Assembly (NCBI GenBank): GCA_023459275.1
Contig: JAEWVC010000015.1
Coordinates: 1-40,852, forward strand
Reading direction: 5' to 3'
Source: Bacillota bacterium
Lineage (GTDB): Bacteria; Bacillota; Clostridia; Christensenellales; Aristaeellaceae
Length of the DNA: 40,852 nt
The notes under the pieces are model-generated. The model ran no database searches and had not been told where the DNA came from. It saw nothing but the letters and a program-made list of their open reading frames with translations. Position 1 is the stretch's first letter. Each line of letters starts with the position of its first letter. This document shows positions 8,087-16,487 of the stretch, piece after piece. A program made the translations under genes and the position numbers.

Positions 8087-8659
8087 GTGCCGGATGAAAA
8101 ATGGCTGCAGGATCTATTTATAGCGCATCACAAGCGGCTCCTTGCCATTGGGCGCCTTTTTGTCGGCGGCGATCCGCTGCATGCGCAGGCGGCGGAAGAC
8201 ATGGTACAGGAGACGTTCCTGCTGCTCTGGGACAAGCGGGAAAAGCTGTCCGCACACCCCAACATTGGCGGCTGGTTAATTGTGACCATGCGGGCCATGA
8301 TGCTCAACTACCTCAAGAAGCAGAAACGGCACGGCAAGCATCTGGCGTTTTCCCTGAATGAAGAAGGCGCGGAACCGAGGGTTTCCAGCACCTTTTTTGA
8401 GCTTCCTGACGATGCGCTTGCGCAAAAAGAAAATCTGAATACCCTGAAAACACTCCTGGGCGAGGAGAATGCAACATTGTTTTACAATTATTGCGTCTTG
8501 AACAAAAGCGCCGGGGAGCTCGCGAAGGCTTTGGGCCTGAGTGAAGGCTGTGTCAGAATGCGGGTACTTCGGCTCAAAAAAACCATTCTTGAAAACAAGG
8601 AGCTGTTCCTGTCCGTCCTCATGGTTCTTTCGGCCGCGGGCAGCGTATTTACGGCATGA
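8087..8659 (+). CDS. ECF-type RNA polymerase sigma factor with hydrophobic C-terminal tail
   Basis: 190 aa. The GTG start at 8087 is fixed by GGGGAGAGG 6 nt upstream. Region 2 spans residues ~5-55, with the AEDMVQETFLLLW motif typical of ECF sigma2. Region 4 lies at ~120-170, with an HTH (SAGELAKALGLSEGCVRMRVLRLKK). The end is unusual: after region 4 comes a run of about 18 mostly hydrophobic residues (LFLSVLMVLSAAGSVF), which could be a membrane anchor or an anti-sigma contact. It is followed 21 nt later by a membrane protein gene, so the pair looks like a sigma/anti-sigma unit. Regulon unknown. Confidence 0.87.
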   Translation: MPDEKWLQDLFIAHHKRLLAIGRLFVGGDPLHAQAAEDMVQETFLLLWDKREKLSAHPNIGGWLIVTMRAMMLNYLKKQKRHGKHLAFSLNEEGAEPRVSSTFFELPDDALAQKENLNTLKTLLGEENATLFYNYCVLNKSAGELAKALGLSEGCVRMRVLRLKKTILENKELFLSVLMVLSAAGSVFTA

Positions 8660-8680
8660 ACAGGGAGAGGAGGTGTGTGA

Positions 8681-9925
8681 ATGAAGGAAATGACAAAAAA
8701 TGAAGCGGCTGGTATCCTGCGCCGCCAGTTGTTTTCGCCCGCCGGAAAAGTGGATATCCCCCTTGTGGACGAGTGCCTGATGATCCTTGACAGGGAGTAT
8801 CAGGCAGGCGCCGCCGCGGACGGGGACGCCCTTTGGGCGAGAATCCGGACACATCTTCAGGAAACATCCCGGCGAAGCGCCGCGCCGCGCCGCGCGCTGG
8901 CCGTCGCGCTTATCGCGGCGCTGGTACTGGCGCTGCTGGGCGTTGCGTACGCCGTATTTGCGCGGAACATCTTCAACTTTTATTTTGACGCAGGCTGGCC
9001 CAAGTCCAGGGGAACGGTGCAGGACAGCGCGTACCGGCTGCTCGGCAACAATTTGCTGCACCTGCGCCTTAGCCATACCGATGTCGATGTGCTGGAGGCC
9101 GTCTATGACGGGCACGAACTGCGGGTGGTATACAGCCTCTGGTGGCGGGATGCAACGGAAACATATCCGCCGATCGAGATAACAAAAACGATAAGGGGCC
9201 GGACGATAACCGCCATAGACACCTCCTGCTTTGCGGCGGACGGGATCGCGCCGGAATGCGACTGGCTTGCAGTGAACGGCACAGACGTATTTTTTTCCGA
9301 TGTCTGGCAGGCCATGGGCAATAAACCGGGACAGGTGCTTTTCTATCTGCAAACGAACCTGTTTGATTATGATGTGGAAATTTCGGACACGCTGACCATC
9401 GGGCTACCGCTTATAAAAGTACCGGTCACCCGCGAGGACGGCACGGAAGCCGAGGTCTACAAACCCACCGCAAAAACCACCTTTACCCTCCCCGTTATCA
9501 GGGAGAAAGGGCTGTATTTCAAAGCCGTGCCTATGGAACCGCAAACCGTAGGCGGCTTTCCCATGCGCGCCGCCAAGGGCTACTTTTCCCCCGTGAGCGG
9601 CTTCCTGCGCATAGAGATCACCGATGTCAGCAATGAGATGGACCCCGATAATTATGATGAAATTTTTGCCGTGTCGAAGTTCGCATCCGGCTGGCGGGAG
9701 CGCGGCGTACTATGCGATATGAACTTTGTTCCTCTTGGCATCACCCAGCTGGAATCCTGGGGGCAGCGCCGGAACGGGGATGGGCTGCCAGAATCCTTTT
9801 CCATCTTTTCCCTCACCCCGCCCAACGCATGGCCTGAGCAGATGCAGTTCGTGCTCATGGATGAGAATGGAAGCCCGGTGCCGGGTATGGCGCTGGTGTT
9901 CTTTATCGTGCCCGACGATAAGTAG
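8681..9925 (+). CDS. Single-pass membrane protein, probable anti-sigma partner
   Basis: 414 aa. The start is ATG 8681 with a strong GGAGGTG SD. The topology is an N-terminal cytoplasmic segment (1-~70), one hydrophobic helix (~72-93, AVALIAALVLALLGVAYAVFA), and a large extracytoplasmic domain (~95-414) rich in beta-strand-like and aromatic stretches. This matches the layout of DUF4179-type anti-sigma factors from Firmicutes, which sit directly downstream of an ECF sigma gene, but no defining motif lets me assign a Pfam family. The cytoplasmic part would bind the sigma factor and the outer part would sense the envelope; both roles are inferred from position and topology. Confidence 0.65.
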   Translation: MKEMTKNEAAGILRRQLFSPAGKVDIPLVDECLMILDREYQAGAAADGDALWARIRTHLQETSRRSAAPRRALAVALIAALVLALLGVAYAVFARNIFNFYFDAGWPKSRGTVQDSAYRLLGNNLLHLRLSHTDVDVLEAVYDGHELRVVYSLWWRDATETYPPIEITKTIRGRTITAIDTSCFAADGIAPECDWLAVNGTDVFFSDVWQAMGNKPGQVLFYLQTNLFDYDVEISDTLTIGLPLIKVPVTREDGTEAEVYKPTAKTTFTLPVIREKGLYFKAVPMEPQTVGGFPMRAAKGYFSPVSGFLRIEITDVSNEMDPDNYDEIFAVSKFASGWRERGVLCDMNFVPLGITQLESWGQRRNGDGLPESFSIFSLTPPNAWPEQMQFVLMDENGSPVPGMALVFFIVPDDK

Positions 9926-9952
9926 CGCCAAATGGCAACACCCTGCGCGAAG

Positions 9953-9980
9953 GCATGCGGAGAGATCCCGCATGCTTTTT
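9953..9980 (+). terminator. Terminator after the sigma/anti-sigma operon
   Basis: GCATGCGG pairs with CCGCATGC across a 7-nt loop and is followed by TTTTTC. It separates the following secreted-protein gene from the sigma operon, although some readthrough is possible. Confidence 0.8.
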
Positions 9981-10062
9981 CTTTGTTTTGTGATGTTGCA
10001 TAGAACTGGCGACACAGAAAGGGTGAAACGCGGCCGCGTTATCAAAACAACTGGAGGCACCT

Positions 10063-11166
10063 ATGAAAAAGCTTCTCACGGTCACCCTGGCATTCGTTTT
10101 TGCGATGACGCCCTTGGCCTGTCTGGCACAGGAATACACCGCCATTTCGGATCTTGCCGCCAATCCCCCCGCGCGCTGGACGCAGACCTACGTCACCAAG
10201 TGGCGCACGGTCACTGTCGATGCCCTGCCCGCCGTGCCCAAAGCGGAAAGCATGCCCATTTTGAAGGTGGTGCCCGATCTTCGCAAACCGGATGTTTCCG
10301 CGCTTCCCGGCTGGACCAGCGATCTGAACAGCCGGGGCACGTTTTCCGCAAGCATCGGCAACCAGGATCAGGCAGTCCATGACCTGGCCGATGAAGGCGT
10401 CACCACCACAACCAATTACTATATGCCTTCGGATATGGCCGCCGTGTATTCTAAAAACAATCCCCACCTCCTTGGTGACGTGATAGGGTACGCGCAAAGC
10501 GCCATGGCGTCCATGGGAGAAAACCCGGACCAGTGGGACTATGCCCACCCCACCCGTGTTTTCGTCAATACCACAGTGGGCCATGAGTCTGATGAACCCC
10601 TGCTGCCTGACACGTATTGTGTAACGTTCAACCAGAAGCTGTGCGGCATCCCGCTTTTGACCCATGTGCTGGAAGGCATCAATACTCCGCGGGAGGACGA
10701 AATGTGGATGCGTACAGACATGGCCTTCGACTATTTTTCGCCGGAATGCATGAGGCTTATCGGAAAGCAGGCAAAAATCACGGAGGTCCTTTCTGCGGAT
10801 GTCCCCCTGTGCGGCTTTGACAAGGTCCGTGCAGCTGTTGAGGAGGAGATATACGCGGGCCATATCCGCAAAATCTTCGATGTGGAACTGGGCTATGCCC
10901 TGTACAATGAACCGGGAAAATCCCGCACCGTGCGCTATCCGGAGTTTCCCGGCGCTGTGTTCTACGCTGTTCCCGTATGGCGGATCACCTGCTTTTATGT
11001 TGAAAACCCCAGGGACGAACTTCGTGATTATACGGGCACGGACGTACCTGAGCGCGGCACCATGGAATACAAACCGCTCCTTGTGAACGCTCAGACAGGC
11101 ACGGTTATAGACCGCTCCGACAACCGCAAAGGCTGCGGGGACTATCAGGGTTTCATTTCCTGGTAG
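10063..11166 (+). CDS. Secreted protein of unknown function
   Basis: 367 aa. ATG 10063 has GGAGG 8 nt upstream. A Sec signal peptide (MKKLLTVTLAFVFAMTPLACLA) probably has SPase I cleavage after CLA; the Cys is poorly placed for a lipobox. The mature protein carries no further membrane segment. Its C-terminal ~80 residues read like a two-strand/helix repeat ending in a substrate-facing sheet (AVPVWRITCFYVE, then KPLLVNAQTGTVID), similar in style to PepSY/YycI-type periplasmic folds. I cannot assign a family. It follows the sigma/anti-sigma pair, separated by a terminator, so it could belong to the same envelope response without being in the operon. Confidence 0.7.
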   Translation: MKKLLTVTLAFVFAMTPLACLAQEYTAISDLAANPPARWTQTYVTKWRTVTVDALPAVPKAESMPILKVVPDLRKPDVSALPGWTSDLNSRGTFSASIGNQDQAVHDLADEGVTTTTNYYMPSDMAAVYSKNNPHLLGDVIGYAQSAMASMGENPDQWDYAHPTRVFVNTTVGHESDEPLLPDTYCVTFNQKLCGIPLLTHVLEGINTPREDEMWMRTDMAFDYFSPECMRLIGKQAKITEVLSADVPLCGFDKVRAAVEEEIYAGHIRKIFDVELGYALYNEPGKSRTVRYPEFPGAVFYAVPVWRITCFYVENPRDELRDYTGTDVPERGTMEYKPLLVNAQTGTVIDRSDNRKGCGDYQGFISW

Positions 11167-11177
11167 GATATGAAAGG

Positions 11178-11219
11178 CAGGGGGAAGCTTTACGCCGCGT
11201 AAAGCTTCCCCCTGTTTTT
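11178..11219 (+). terminator. Strong terminator
   Basis: A perfect 17-bp stem with a CCG loop (11178-11194 and 11198-11214) is followed by TTTTT. It lies 11 nt after the stop of the secreted-protein gene and separates it from the convergent acyl-CoA synthetase gene. Confidence 0.9.
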
Positions 11220-11270
11220 GCTTCGAGGCCCTATGGCGGGATGGTGCCGGAATGGCCGCCTCCCCTTTTG

Positions 11271-13523
11271 TTACGCGCGGCTTTCCCCCCGCTCAAGCCA
11301 GTAGGCCGCAAAAGCGTCCAGGCTGCGCACGGCGGAGCGGATGTCCCCGTATACAGGCAGCCCGTTTTCCTCCAGGTACTGGACAAAGGGCTGGAAATGC
11401 CGGCCTGCGTTGATGGAGACCACTACGGGCTTGTTGTGCTTTTTGACTGTTTTCACAAGCAGCGGGCCGATGGCGTCCTCGTCCGCCAGGCTCTCCGGCA
11501 CGGTTTTCAGGCTTTCAATATGGGGGACGACGGCCACAAACAGGCAGTCCACACCGGGATCGCCCAGCACCGCGTCGATGTAGGCCGCATATCCCACATC
11601 ATCCGTCATGGGTGTCAGATCCAGAAAGGCCGTACCCGCGCTCACCAGGCCGTGGGTGTTCAGCTCGCGTATTTTCCGCGTTGTTTCGGGTGCAAACTCC
11701 GCCGGCTTCAAATGCTGCAATAGATCCGCACCCATGGTGGCATCCAGGCCGGCGTTCACCACCCCGGCCACCCGGAGCCCGGCGGGTTTCTTTGCGTCCA
11801 GCATGGCGAAGGCCTTGGTGAAGTGATAAAAATCATCCAGTTCCTCGGTGAGTACACAGCCGGCCTGCAGGCAGGCAGCCCGGAACACATCGTAGCTGCC
11901 GGAGATGGCAGCGGTGTGGGAGGCGGCCGCCTTAGCCCCGGCTTCGGTGCGGCCGGATTTGTACACGATCACCGGTTTTGGGGAACGCCTTGCCAGGTCA
12001 AAGAACCGGCGGCCCTCCCCCGCGCCCACGCCCTCCAGGTACAGCGCCATCACCTTGACGGCACTGTCGTTTTTAAAATGGGCCATCAGGTCCGGCACAT
12101 CCACATCCACCTTGTTGCCGAAGCTGACGATGGTGTTCAATATGGCGGCGTGCTGGTTGCGCTCCACGCTGGTGATACCCATGGCGCCGCTCTGGGTCAA
12201 AAGCGCCACGTTGCTGTTGTCCCCCAGGGGGATATGCATCCGCTGCTCATTGATAAACAGCGTATTGACGCCCTTCTCCCCCCCTCTTGGCGCGCGGAAA
12301 ACACCCATGCAGTTGGGGCCGATGACCCGCACGCCGGACTGCTTCGCTTCGGCCATGCCCTTCACAAAGTCCTCATAGCGCATATCCGCCGGGATGCCGG
12401 AAATAAGGATCACCGCCTTATCCTTGGGCACCTGGCGGATGAAATCCAGGGAATACTGCCCCGGGGCGGCGTAGACCACCAGGTCATAGGGGGCGGGGAT
12501 GTCCGCCAGGCTTTTATACAGGGGAAATGTGCGGCCCTGCACAAAAGCTTCCCCGCCCTTGGGGTTTACGCAGTACACGTCCTCCCGCCCAAGGTCCATA
12601 AACAGCGACACGATGTTCCTGGCCATGCTGAACTTTTCCGGCTTGGTGGAGACTCCCGCCACCACGATGCCCCGGGGCTCAAAAAACCCCCGCAAAAGGG
12701 ACGTGTCCTTAAGGGAGGCCGCGGGAGCCGGGGCCTGCGCGGGCTCGAACTCCGCGTAGCCGTCCACCGCCACAAACCGGCCATCCTTGGAAAACACGAT
12801 GGGATTCAGATCCATGGCGGTCAGCCGGAAAGCGCATTTCCGCTCCGCCAGAAAGGAGAAGGCGAGCCCCAATTCCGATATCCGCGCCACGTTTTTGGCG
12901 ATCATGGCCAAATATTCCGGGTGCCCCATGCCTTCAAACTTGTGGCGTATGTTCAGGCTATGGGTGAAGTCCAGCGCGTCCGCAAGGCTGACCGGGGCCA
13001 GGAACAGGTTGGCCGGGTCGTAATATTTCGCGAAAAATTCCGCATCATCCCCGCCCTTGGACAGCGTTACCACAGGGCCGAAGGATATGTCCTCCTTAAG
13101 GCCGATCATGATCTCGCTGCCCAGCGCCTGGGTGAAACGGATGAACTCCACGATGAGAAAGCCGTCAATGCGGGGCTTTTCCCCTTCCGGAAAGTGGGAA
13201 AGGACCTCCTCCCGCATCTGCTCCAGCAAAAAGCGCACAAACAGCGGGTCGCGGATGGTGACGCGCTTCACGCCACCGTAGCGCTGGTTGTGCGCAAGAT
13301 CCCTGGAAACGGCCTTGATCATCAGGTCCTTGCCCGGAAAGCGGGAAAGGACCTGCTCGGTCACTTCCTTCGGATTTTCCACAAAAACATACTGGGGAAC
13401 ATCCATCCCCGCCAGCCTTAAAAGCTCATAAACCTCGTGCTCATGCAGCGTATGCCGCCCATCCGCATGCGCGGCCCGCATGATGCCCTCCATGCGCTCC
13501 AAAGCGTCCCTTTCCCAGGTCAT
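11271..13523 (-). CDS. ADP-forming acetyl/acyl-CoA synthetase family protein (ATP-grasp first)
   Basis: 750 aa. ATG 13523 is preferred (GAGGGG about 10 nt upstream) over an in-frame codon 14 positions earlier that lacks an SD. Residues ~1-245 form the ATP-grasp (beta-subunit-like) part, with MIKAVSRDLAHNQRYGGVKR. Residues ~275-410 form the CoA-binding Rossmann domain (GIVVAGVSTKPEKFSMARNI, then VNPKGG). Residues ~420-750 form the succinyl-CoA-ligase-like part, with GPNCMGVF, LLTQSGAMG and SHTAAISGSYDVF, where His536 is the expected phosphohistidine. The reaction interconverts acyl-CoA, ADP and Pi with acid, CoA and ATP, used by anaerobes for ATP from acetyl- or branched acyl-CoA. The beta-then-alpha domain order is opposite to the common fused form. 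Substrate unknown. Confidence 0.85.
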   Translation of the reverse strand: MTWERDALERMEGIMRAAHADGRHTLHEHEVYELLRLAGMDVPQYVFVENPKEVTEQVLSRFPGKDLMIKAVSRDLAHNQRYGGVKRVTIRDPLFVRFLLEQMREEVLSHFPEGEKPRIDGFLIVEFIRFTQALGSEIMIGLKEDISFGPVVTLSKGGDDAEFFAKYYDPANLFLAPVSLADALDFTHSLNIRHKFEGMGHPEYLAMIAKNVARISELGLAFSFLAERKCAFRLTAMDLNPIVFSKDGRFVAVDGYAEFEPAQAPAPAASLKDTSLLRGFFEPRGIVVAGVSTKPEKFSMARNIVSLFMDLGREDVYCVNPKGGEAFVQGRTFPLYKSLADIPAPYDLVVYAAPGQYSLDFIRQVPKDKAVILISGIPADMRYEDFVKGMAEAKQSGVRVIGPNCMGVFRAPRGGEKGVNTLFINEQRMHIPLGDNSNVALLTQSGAMGITSVERNQHAAILNTIVSFGNKVDVDVPDLMAHFKNDSAVKVMALYLEGVGAGEGRRFFDLARRSPKPVIVYKSGRTEAGAKAAASHTAAISGSYDVFRAACLQAGCVLTEELDDFYHFTKAFAMLDAKKPAGLRVAGVVNAGLDATMGADLLQHLKPAEFAPETTRKIRELNTHGLVSAGTAFLDLTPMTDDVGYAAYIDAVLGDPGVDCLFVAVVPHIESLKTVPESLADEDAIGPLLVKTVKKHNKPVVVSINAGRHFQPFVQYLEENGLPVYGDIRSAVRSLDAFAAYWLERGESRA

Positions 13524-13588
13524 GCTCCCGCCCCCCTCAATGGCTGCTTCTTTATGATTCCACAAGGAAACAGTTTTCCCCTGCCATG

Positions 13589-14302
13589 CTATCTGGCAAC
13601 CAGCCGGGTGACAAGCTCCGCCAGGGGCAGGTACGCCATGGGCACGAAAATGGCCGGGAGCAGGTTGCCCACCGGCAGCCGCTTTTCAAACAGCAGATTG
13701 ATGCCGATACCGATGATCAGCAGCCCGCCTACCGCGCTCATTTCGGCGATCAGCGTCTGGGTGAACAGCGGCGCCGCCCACTGGGCCAGAAGCGCGATGC
13801 TCCCCTGGTAGATAAACACCGCCAGCGCCGACAGCATGACCCCCGGGCCCATGGCGCTGGCGAAAACGATGGCGGAGATGCCGTCCAGCGCCGATTTGGC
13901 GATCAGGGTGGTGTGGTCCCCCTTGAGACCGCTCTCCAGCGACCCTACAATGGCCATGGCCCCCACGCAATAGATGAGGCTGGCGGTAACAAACCCTTTG
14001 GCAAAAGAATTATCCTGGTCATCCCGGCTGCGGCTGAGCAGCCGCTGGACCCGAAGCCCCAACTGATCCAGCCTTTTCTCAATGTCCACCAGCGCGCCCA
14101 GAATACCGCCCAGCACCATGGAGATGATCATCACCATCGTATCCTGGGTCTTGATGGCGCCCATGACGCCGATGATCAGCACACAAAGGCCCAGCCCCTT
14201 CATCACCGTATCCCGAAGCCTTTGGGGAAGCCCTTTGCGCAAAAGAAGGCCCAGCGCGGAACCCAAGATAATAGCGGCTGTGTTGATCAGGGTACCGATC
14301 AT
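13589..14302 (-). CDS. DUF554 family membrane protein
   Basis: 237 aa. The start is ATG 14302 with an A/G-rich leader (GAAGGACGG). About six to seven hydrophobic helices are visible, with the family's N-terminal GTLINTAAIILGSALGLLLRKG and the internal GLGLCVLIIGVMGA and VLGGILGALVDIEKRLDQLG blocks, as in B. subtilis YdfK. It is a plasma-membrane protein of unknown transport or structural role. It lies downstream of the rpmA terminator and upstream of the acyl-CoA synthetase on the same strand. Confidence 0.9.
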   Translation of the reverse strand: MIGTLINTAAIILGSALGLLLRKGLPQRLRDTVMKGLGLCVLIIGVMGAIKTQDTMVMIISMVLGGILGALVDIEKRLDQLGLRVQRLLSRSRDDQDNSFAKGFVTASLIYCVGAMAIVGSLESGLKGDHTTLIAKSALDGISAIVFASAMGPGVMLSALAVFIYQGSIALLAQWAAPLFTQTLIAEMSAVGGLLIIGIGINLLFEKRLPVGNLLPAIFVPMAYLPLAELVTRLVAR

Positions 14303-14335
14303 AAAAATCCGTCCTTCATCGGTATAAATAATCGG

Positions 14336-14370
14336 AAAAAACCTGCCCGGAGGGTGTGCTCTGGGCAGGC
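14336..14370 (-). terminator. Terminator of the rplU-prp-rpmA operon
   Basis: CCTGCCC...GGGCAGG with an extended inner stem (CCTGCCCGGAG/CTCTGGGCAGG, one mismatch) is followed on the minus strand by a T-run (14336-14341). Confidence 0.8.
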
Positions 14371-14392
14371 TGTTTTCAGAAAAAGAAGCGTA

Positions 14393-14689
14393 TTATTGGG
14401 CGGCGGCCTGTTCGGCGGGATAGACGCTGACCTGCTTCTTATCCCGGCCCAAACGCTCAAAGCGGACGACGCCGTCCACCTTGGCGAAAAGGGTATCATC
14501 CTTGCCGATGCCTACGTTCAGGCCCGGATGGATATGGGTGCCGCGCTGGCGGACCAGGATGTTGCCGGCCAGGGAGAACTGCCCGTCGGCCCTCTTGGCG
14601 CCCAGGCGCTTGCTTTCGCTGTCGCGGCCGTTGCGGGTGGAACCTACGCCCTTTTTATGGGCGAAATATTGAAGATTCAGCTTGATCAC
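14393..14689 (-). CDS. rpmA: 50S ribosomal protein L27
   Basis: 98 aa. The GTG start at 14689 is preferred: GGAGG lies 8 nt upstream (14698-14702), and the resulting N-terminus (IKLNLQYFAHKKGVGST) matches Firmicute L27. The ATG at 14704 would itself contain that SD. L27 reaches the peptidyl-transferase centre. The LNLQYFA leader is the Prp protease site, with cleavage before HKKG, and prp is the gene directly upstream. The GTG overlaps the prp stop (GTGA), so translation is coupled. Order rplU-prp-rpmA, standard for Firmicutes. Confidence 0.97.
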   Translation of the reverse strand: MIKLNLQYFAHKKGVGSTRNGRDSESKRLGAKRADGQFSLAGNILVRQRGTHIHPGLNVGIGKDDTLFAKVDGVVRFERLGRDKKQVSVYPAEQAAAQ

Positions 14690-15033
14690 TGCGGTTTCCT
14701 CCATTCTTGTATCGACAGGTGGACATATTGGGGATATTGCGCGTTCAGATCGTCAATGCCCTGCTTCAAAAATCCCAACAGCACCTGGGCATCATGCTGC
14801 TGATCCACCGTAAGGTTTTCGGGCAAAAGCGCCTGCAGGTACGCATCCTTGGGCCGGCGCCGGACCTTGACCCGGATGCCCGCCACGCTCTCCAAGGCGT
14901 TTACGCAGGTAGCGGTCAGGGCGGAGATGGCTGCACACACGATGTCGCTGCCGGAGGCACCATATCCCGCGTGGCCTTCACAGGTGAACCCGCAAAGCAT
15001 GTCCGAAGATTGAAGCAGCGTGATCCTTGTCAT
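14686..15033 (-). CDS. prp: Ribosomal-processing cysteine protease Prp
   Basis: 115 aa, normal length. The Prp signature GHAGYGASGSDIVCAAIS gives the catalytic His (GHAGY) and Cys (DIVCA). Prp removes the N-terminal extension of L27 before ribosome assembly, and the substrate gene rpmA is immediately downstream. ATG 15033 overlaps the rplU stop by one base (TAATG) and no independent SD is needed, so it is likely translated by coupling to rplU. Confidence 0.97.
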   Translation of the reverse strand: MTRITLLQSSDMLCGFTCEGHAGYGASGSDIVCAAISALTATCVNALESVAGIRVKVRRRPKDAYLQALLPENLTVDQQHDAQVLLGFLKQGIDDLNAQYPQYVHLSIQEWRKPQ

Positions 15034-15341
15034 TATGCGTTGATGGCGGTGATCTCCACCTTGGTATAGGGCTGACGGTGGCCCATCTTGCGCTTGGAAC
15101 TCTTCTTGCTCCTATAGGTGAAAACGGTGATCTTCTCGCCCTTTGTCTGGGCCAGGACCTTGCCCTCCACCTTCGCCCCGTCCACCATCGGCGCACCCGC
15201 GGTGACGCCCGTTTCTGTGCCCAGCAAAAGCACATCGAAGGATACGAGGCTGTCCACTTCCTGATTGAGCTTTTCGACGTAGATCACGTCGCCCTGGGAT
15301 ACACGGTACTGCTTGCCACCCGTCGCTATGATCGCGTACAT
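15033..15341 (-). CDS. rplU: 50S ribosomal protein L21
   Basis: 102 aa. ATG 15341 gives the canonical MYAIIATGGKQYRV start and is preceded by GGAGGAGGTGC; the 15-codon upstream extension lies in the leader. L21 binds 23S rRNA. The body KSSKRKMGHRQPYTKVEI is the conserved C-terminal RNA-binding tail. First gene of the rplU-prp-rpmA operon, with a structured leader upstream. Confidence 0.97.
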   Translation of the reverse strand: MYAIIATGGKQYRVSQGDVIYVEKLNQEVDSLVSFDVLLLGTETGVTAGAPMVDGAKVEGKVLAQTKGEKITVFTYRSKKSSKRKMGHRQPYTKVEITAINA

Positions 15342-15368
15342 GGTCAAGCACCTCCTCCATTTACTCGC

Positions 15369-15428
15369 CGGGCATTGAGGTTGCACAAATTGCGCATTGA
15401 AAAAAACCTCTCCCGAGCGGCTTGCCCG
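15369..15428 (-). ncRNA. Structured leader of rplU (possible L21 leader)
   Basis: The leader between the promoter and the rplU SD folds into nested helices on the minus strand: CGGGC (15424-15428) with GCCCG (15369-15373), GAGGTT with AACCTC (15405-15410 and 15377-15382), and GCGCA with TGTGC. Ribosomal protein L21 binds such leaders in Firmicutes. I cannot confirm a match to the L21-leader covariance model by eye. Confidence 0.4.
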
Positions 15429-15431
15429 TAT

Positions 15432-15460
15432 ACGATAGCATAATCAATATCCGATGTCAA
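15432..15460 (-). promoter_or_regulatory. Promoter of rplU-prp-rpmA
   Basis: A perfect TTGACA (15455-15460), 17 nt, TATCGT (15432-15437) on the minus strand. It lies about 90 nt upstream of the rplU start and drives the structured leader. Confidence 0.65.
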
Positions 15461-15532
15461 GGCGGAAGGGCGGATTTTTAGGGCTGCACCATGTAAATGT
15501 TCCTGACACATGGCTATTTCGCATGCCGCCTG

Positions 15533-15561
15533 TTGAAGCCCTCCGGGGGACATGGTATAAT
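15533..15561 (+). promoter_or_regulatory. Promoter of the first DUF368 gene
   Basis: TTGAAG (15533-15538), 17 nt, TATAAT (15556-15561). It is divergent from, and separated by about 70 bp from, the rplU promoter. Confidence 0.65.
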
Positions 15562-15605
15562 AATCCACAATTCCAGGAAGCGGGTAAAGGACGGTGGACG
15601 AAACG

Positions 15606-16487
15606 ATGGGCTTTCTCAGGGAATTCCTCAAGGGGGTCTTGATCGGCGTGGCCAACATCATCCCGGGGGTCAGCGGCGGCACTATGGCCGTATCCATGGG
15701 CGTGTATGACAAGATCATCAAGGCCATCAACAGCCTGCGCAAGCAATTTACAAAAAGTGTGCTCACACTGCTCCCCTACGCCCTTGGCGCGGTGGCGGGC
15801 ATCGGGGCGCTGTCGTTTGTGGTGAAATCCTCCCTGGAAACCTACCCTTTGCAGACCAGCGGGCTGTTCATCGGGCTGATTGCGGGCGGGCTGCCGGTGC
15901 TTTTCAAAAAGGTGAAGGGTGCGCGGCCCACCGCTGGGAACGTTATCGCTTTCCTTGTGTTTTTTGCCATTGTCGCCGGTATGGCGTTTATGAGCGGGGG
16001 AGATGGGGCGTCCACGGACATCACACTGTCCGTAGGGACTGTTTTGCTCCTTTGTCTCATAGGCGCCGTAGCCTCGGCTACGATGATCATCCCAGGGGTC
16101 AGCGGCTCCCTGGTGCTGATGATCCTTGGCTTTTATGGGATCGTCATCAGCAATATCAGCAACCTGATCAGGGCGCTGAGCCCGCTTGATTCCGCCGCGC
16201 TCCTGCACGGGCTGGGGGTGTTGGTCCCCTTCGGCCTTGGCATCCTCCTTGGCATCGGCCTCATTGCCAAACTCATCGACATGCTCTTTGCCAAGGCGCC
16301 GGTCGTCACCTACTATGCCATCCTGGGGCTGGTGTTCGGCTCCCCCGTCGCCATTTTGTACAAAGTGGGCGCCACCGGCGTCACGGTGCTGTCCGCCGCC
16401 GCCGCCGCGCTGCTGTTTGCCCTGGGGTTTGCCGTTTCCTTCTTCCTGGGCGGAGAGGAGAAACCCAAGGCGGACACTGCCCCCTAA
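15606..16487 (+). CDS. DUF368 polyprenyl-phosphate transporter (PopT-like)
   Basis: 293 aa. ATG 15606 is chosen because it gives the family-typical MGFLREFLKGVLIGVANIIPGVSGG; a GTG at 15594 is possible but its SD is too close. About eight membrane segments. The duplicated signature IIPGVSGG appears near the N-terminus and again as IIPGVSGS near residue 160, reflecting the internal repeat of the family. DUF368 proteins are established undecaprenyl-phosphate translocases that return the carrier lipid to the cytoplasmic face for peptidoglycan and wall polymer synthesis. A second paralogue lies at 21031-21948. Confidence 0.88.
   Translation: MGFLREFLKGVLIGVANIIPGVSGGTMAVSMGVYDKIIKAINSLRKQFTKSVLTLLPYALGAVAGIGALSFVVKSSLETYPLQTSGLFIGLIAGGLPVLFKKVKGARPTAGNVIAFLVFFAIVAGMAFMSGGDGASTDITLSVGTVLLLCLIGAVASATMIIPGVSGSLVLMILGFYGIVISNISNLIRALSPLDSAALLHGLGVLVPFGLGILLGIGLIAKLIDMLFAKAPVVTYYAILGLVFGSPVAILYKVGATGVTVLSAAAAALLFALGFAVSFFLGGEEKPKADTAP

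Noticed and set aside
8087..8111. GTG start of the sigma factor as a possible internal codon
   Set aside because: No ATG lies nearby in frame and the SD is perfectly placed, so GTG is accepted.
11823..13421. 532-codon plus-strand ORF opposite the acyl-CoA synthetase
   Set aside because: Opposite frame of a clear enzyme; Arg/His/Gln-rich composition without domains.
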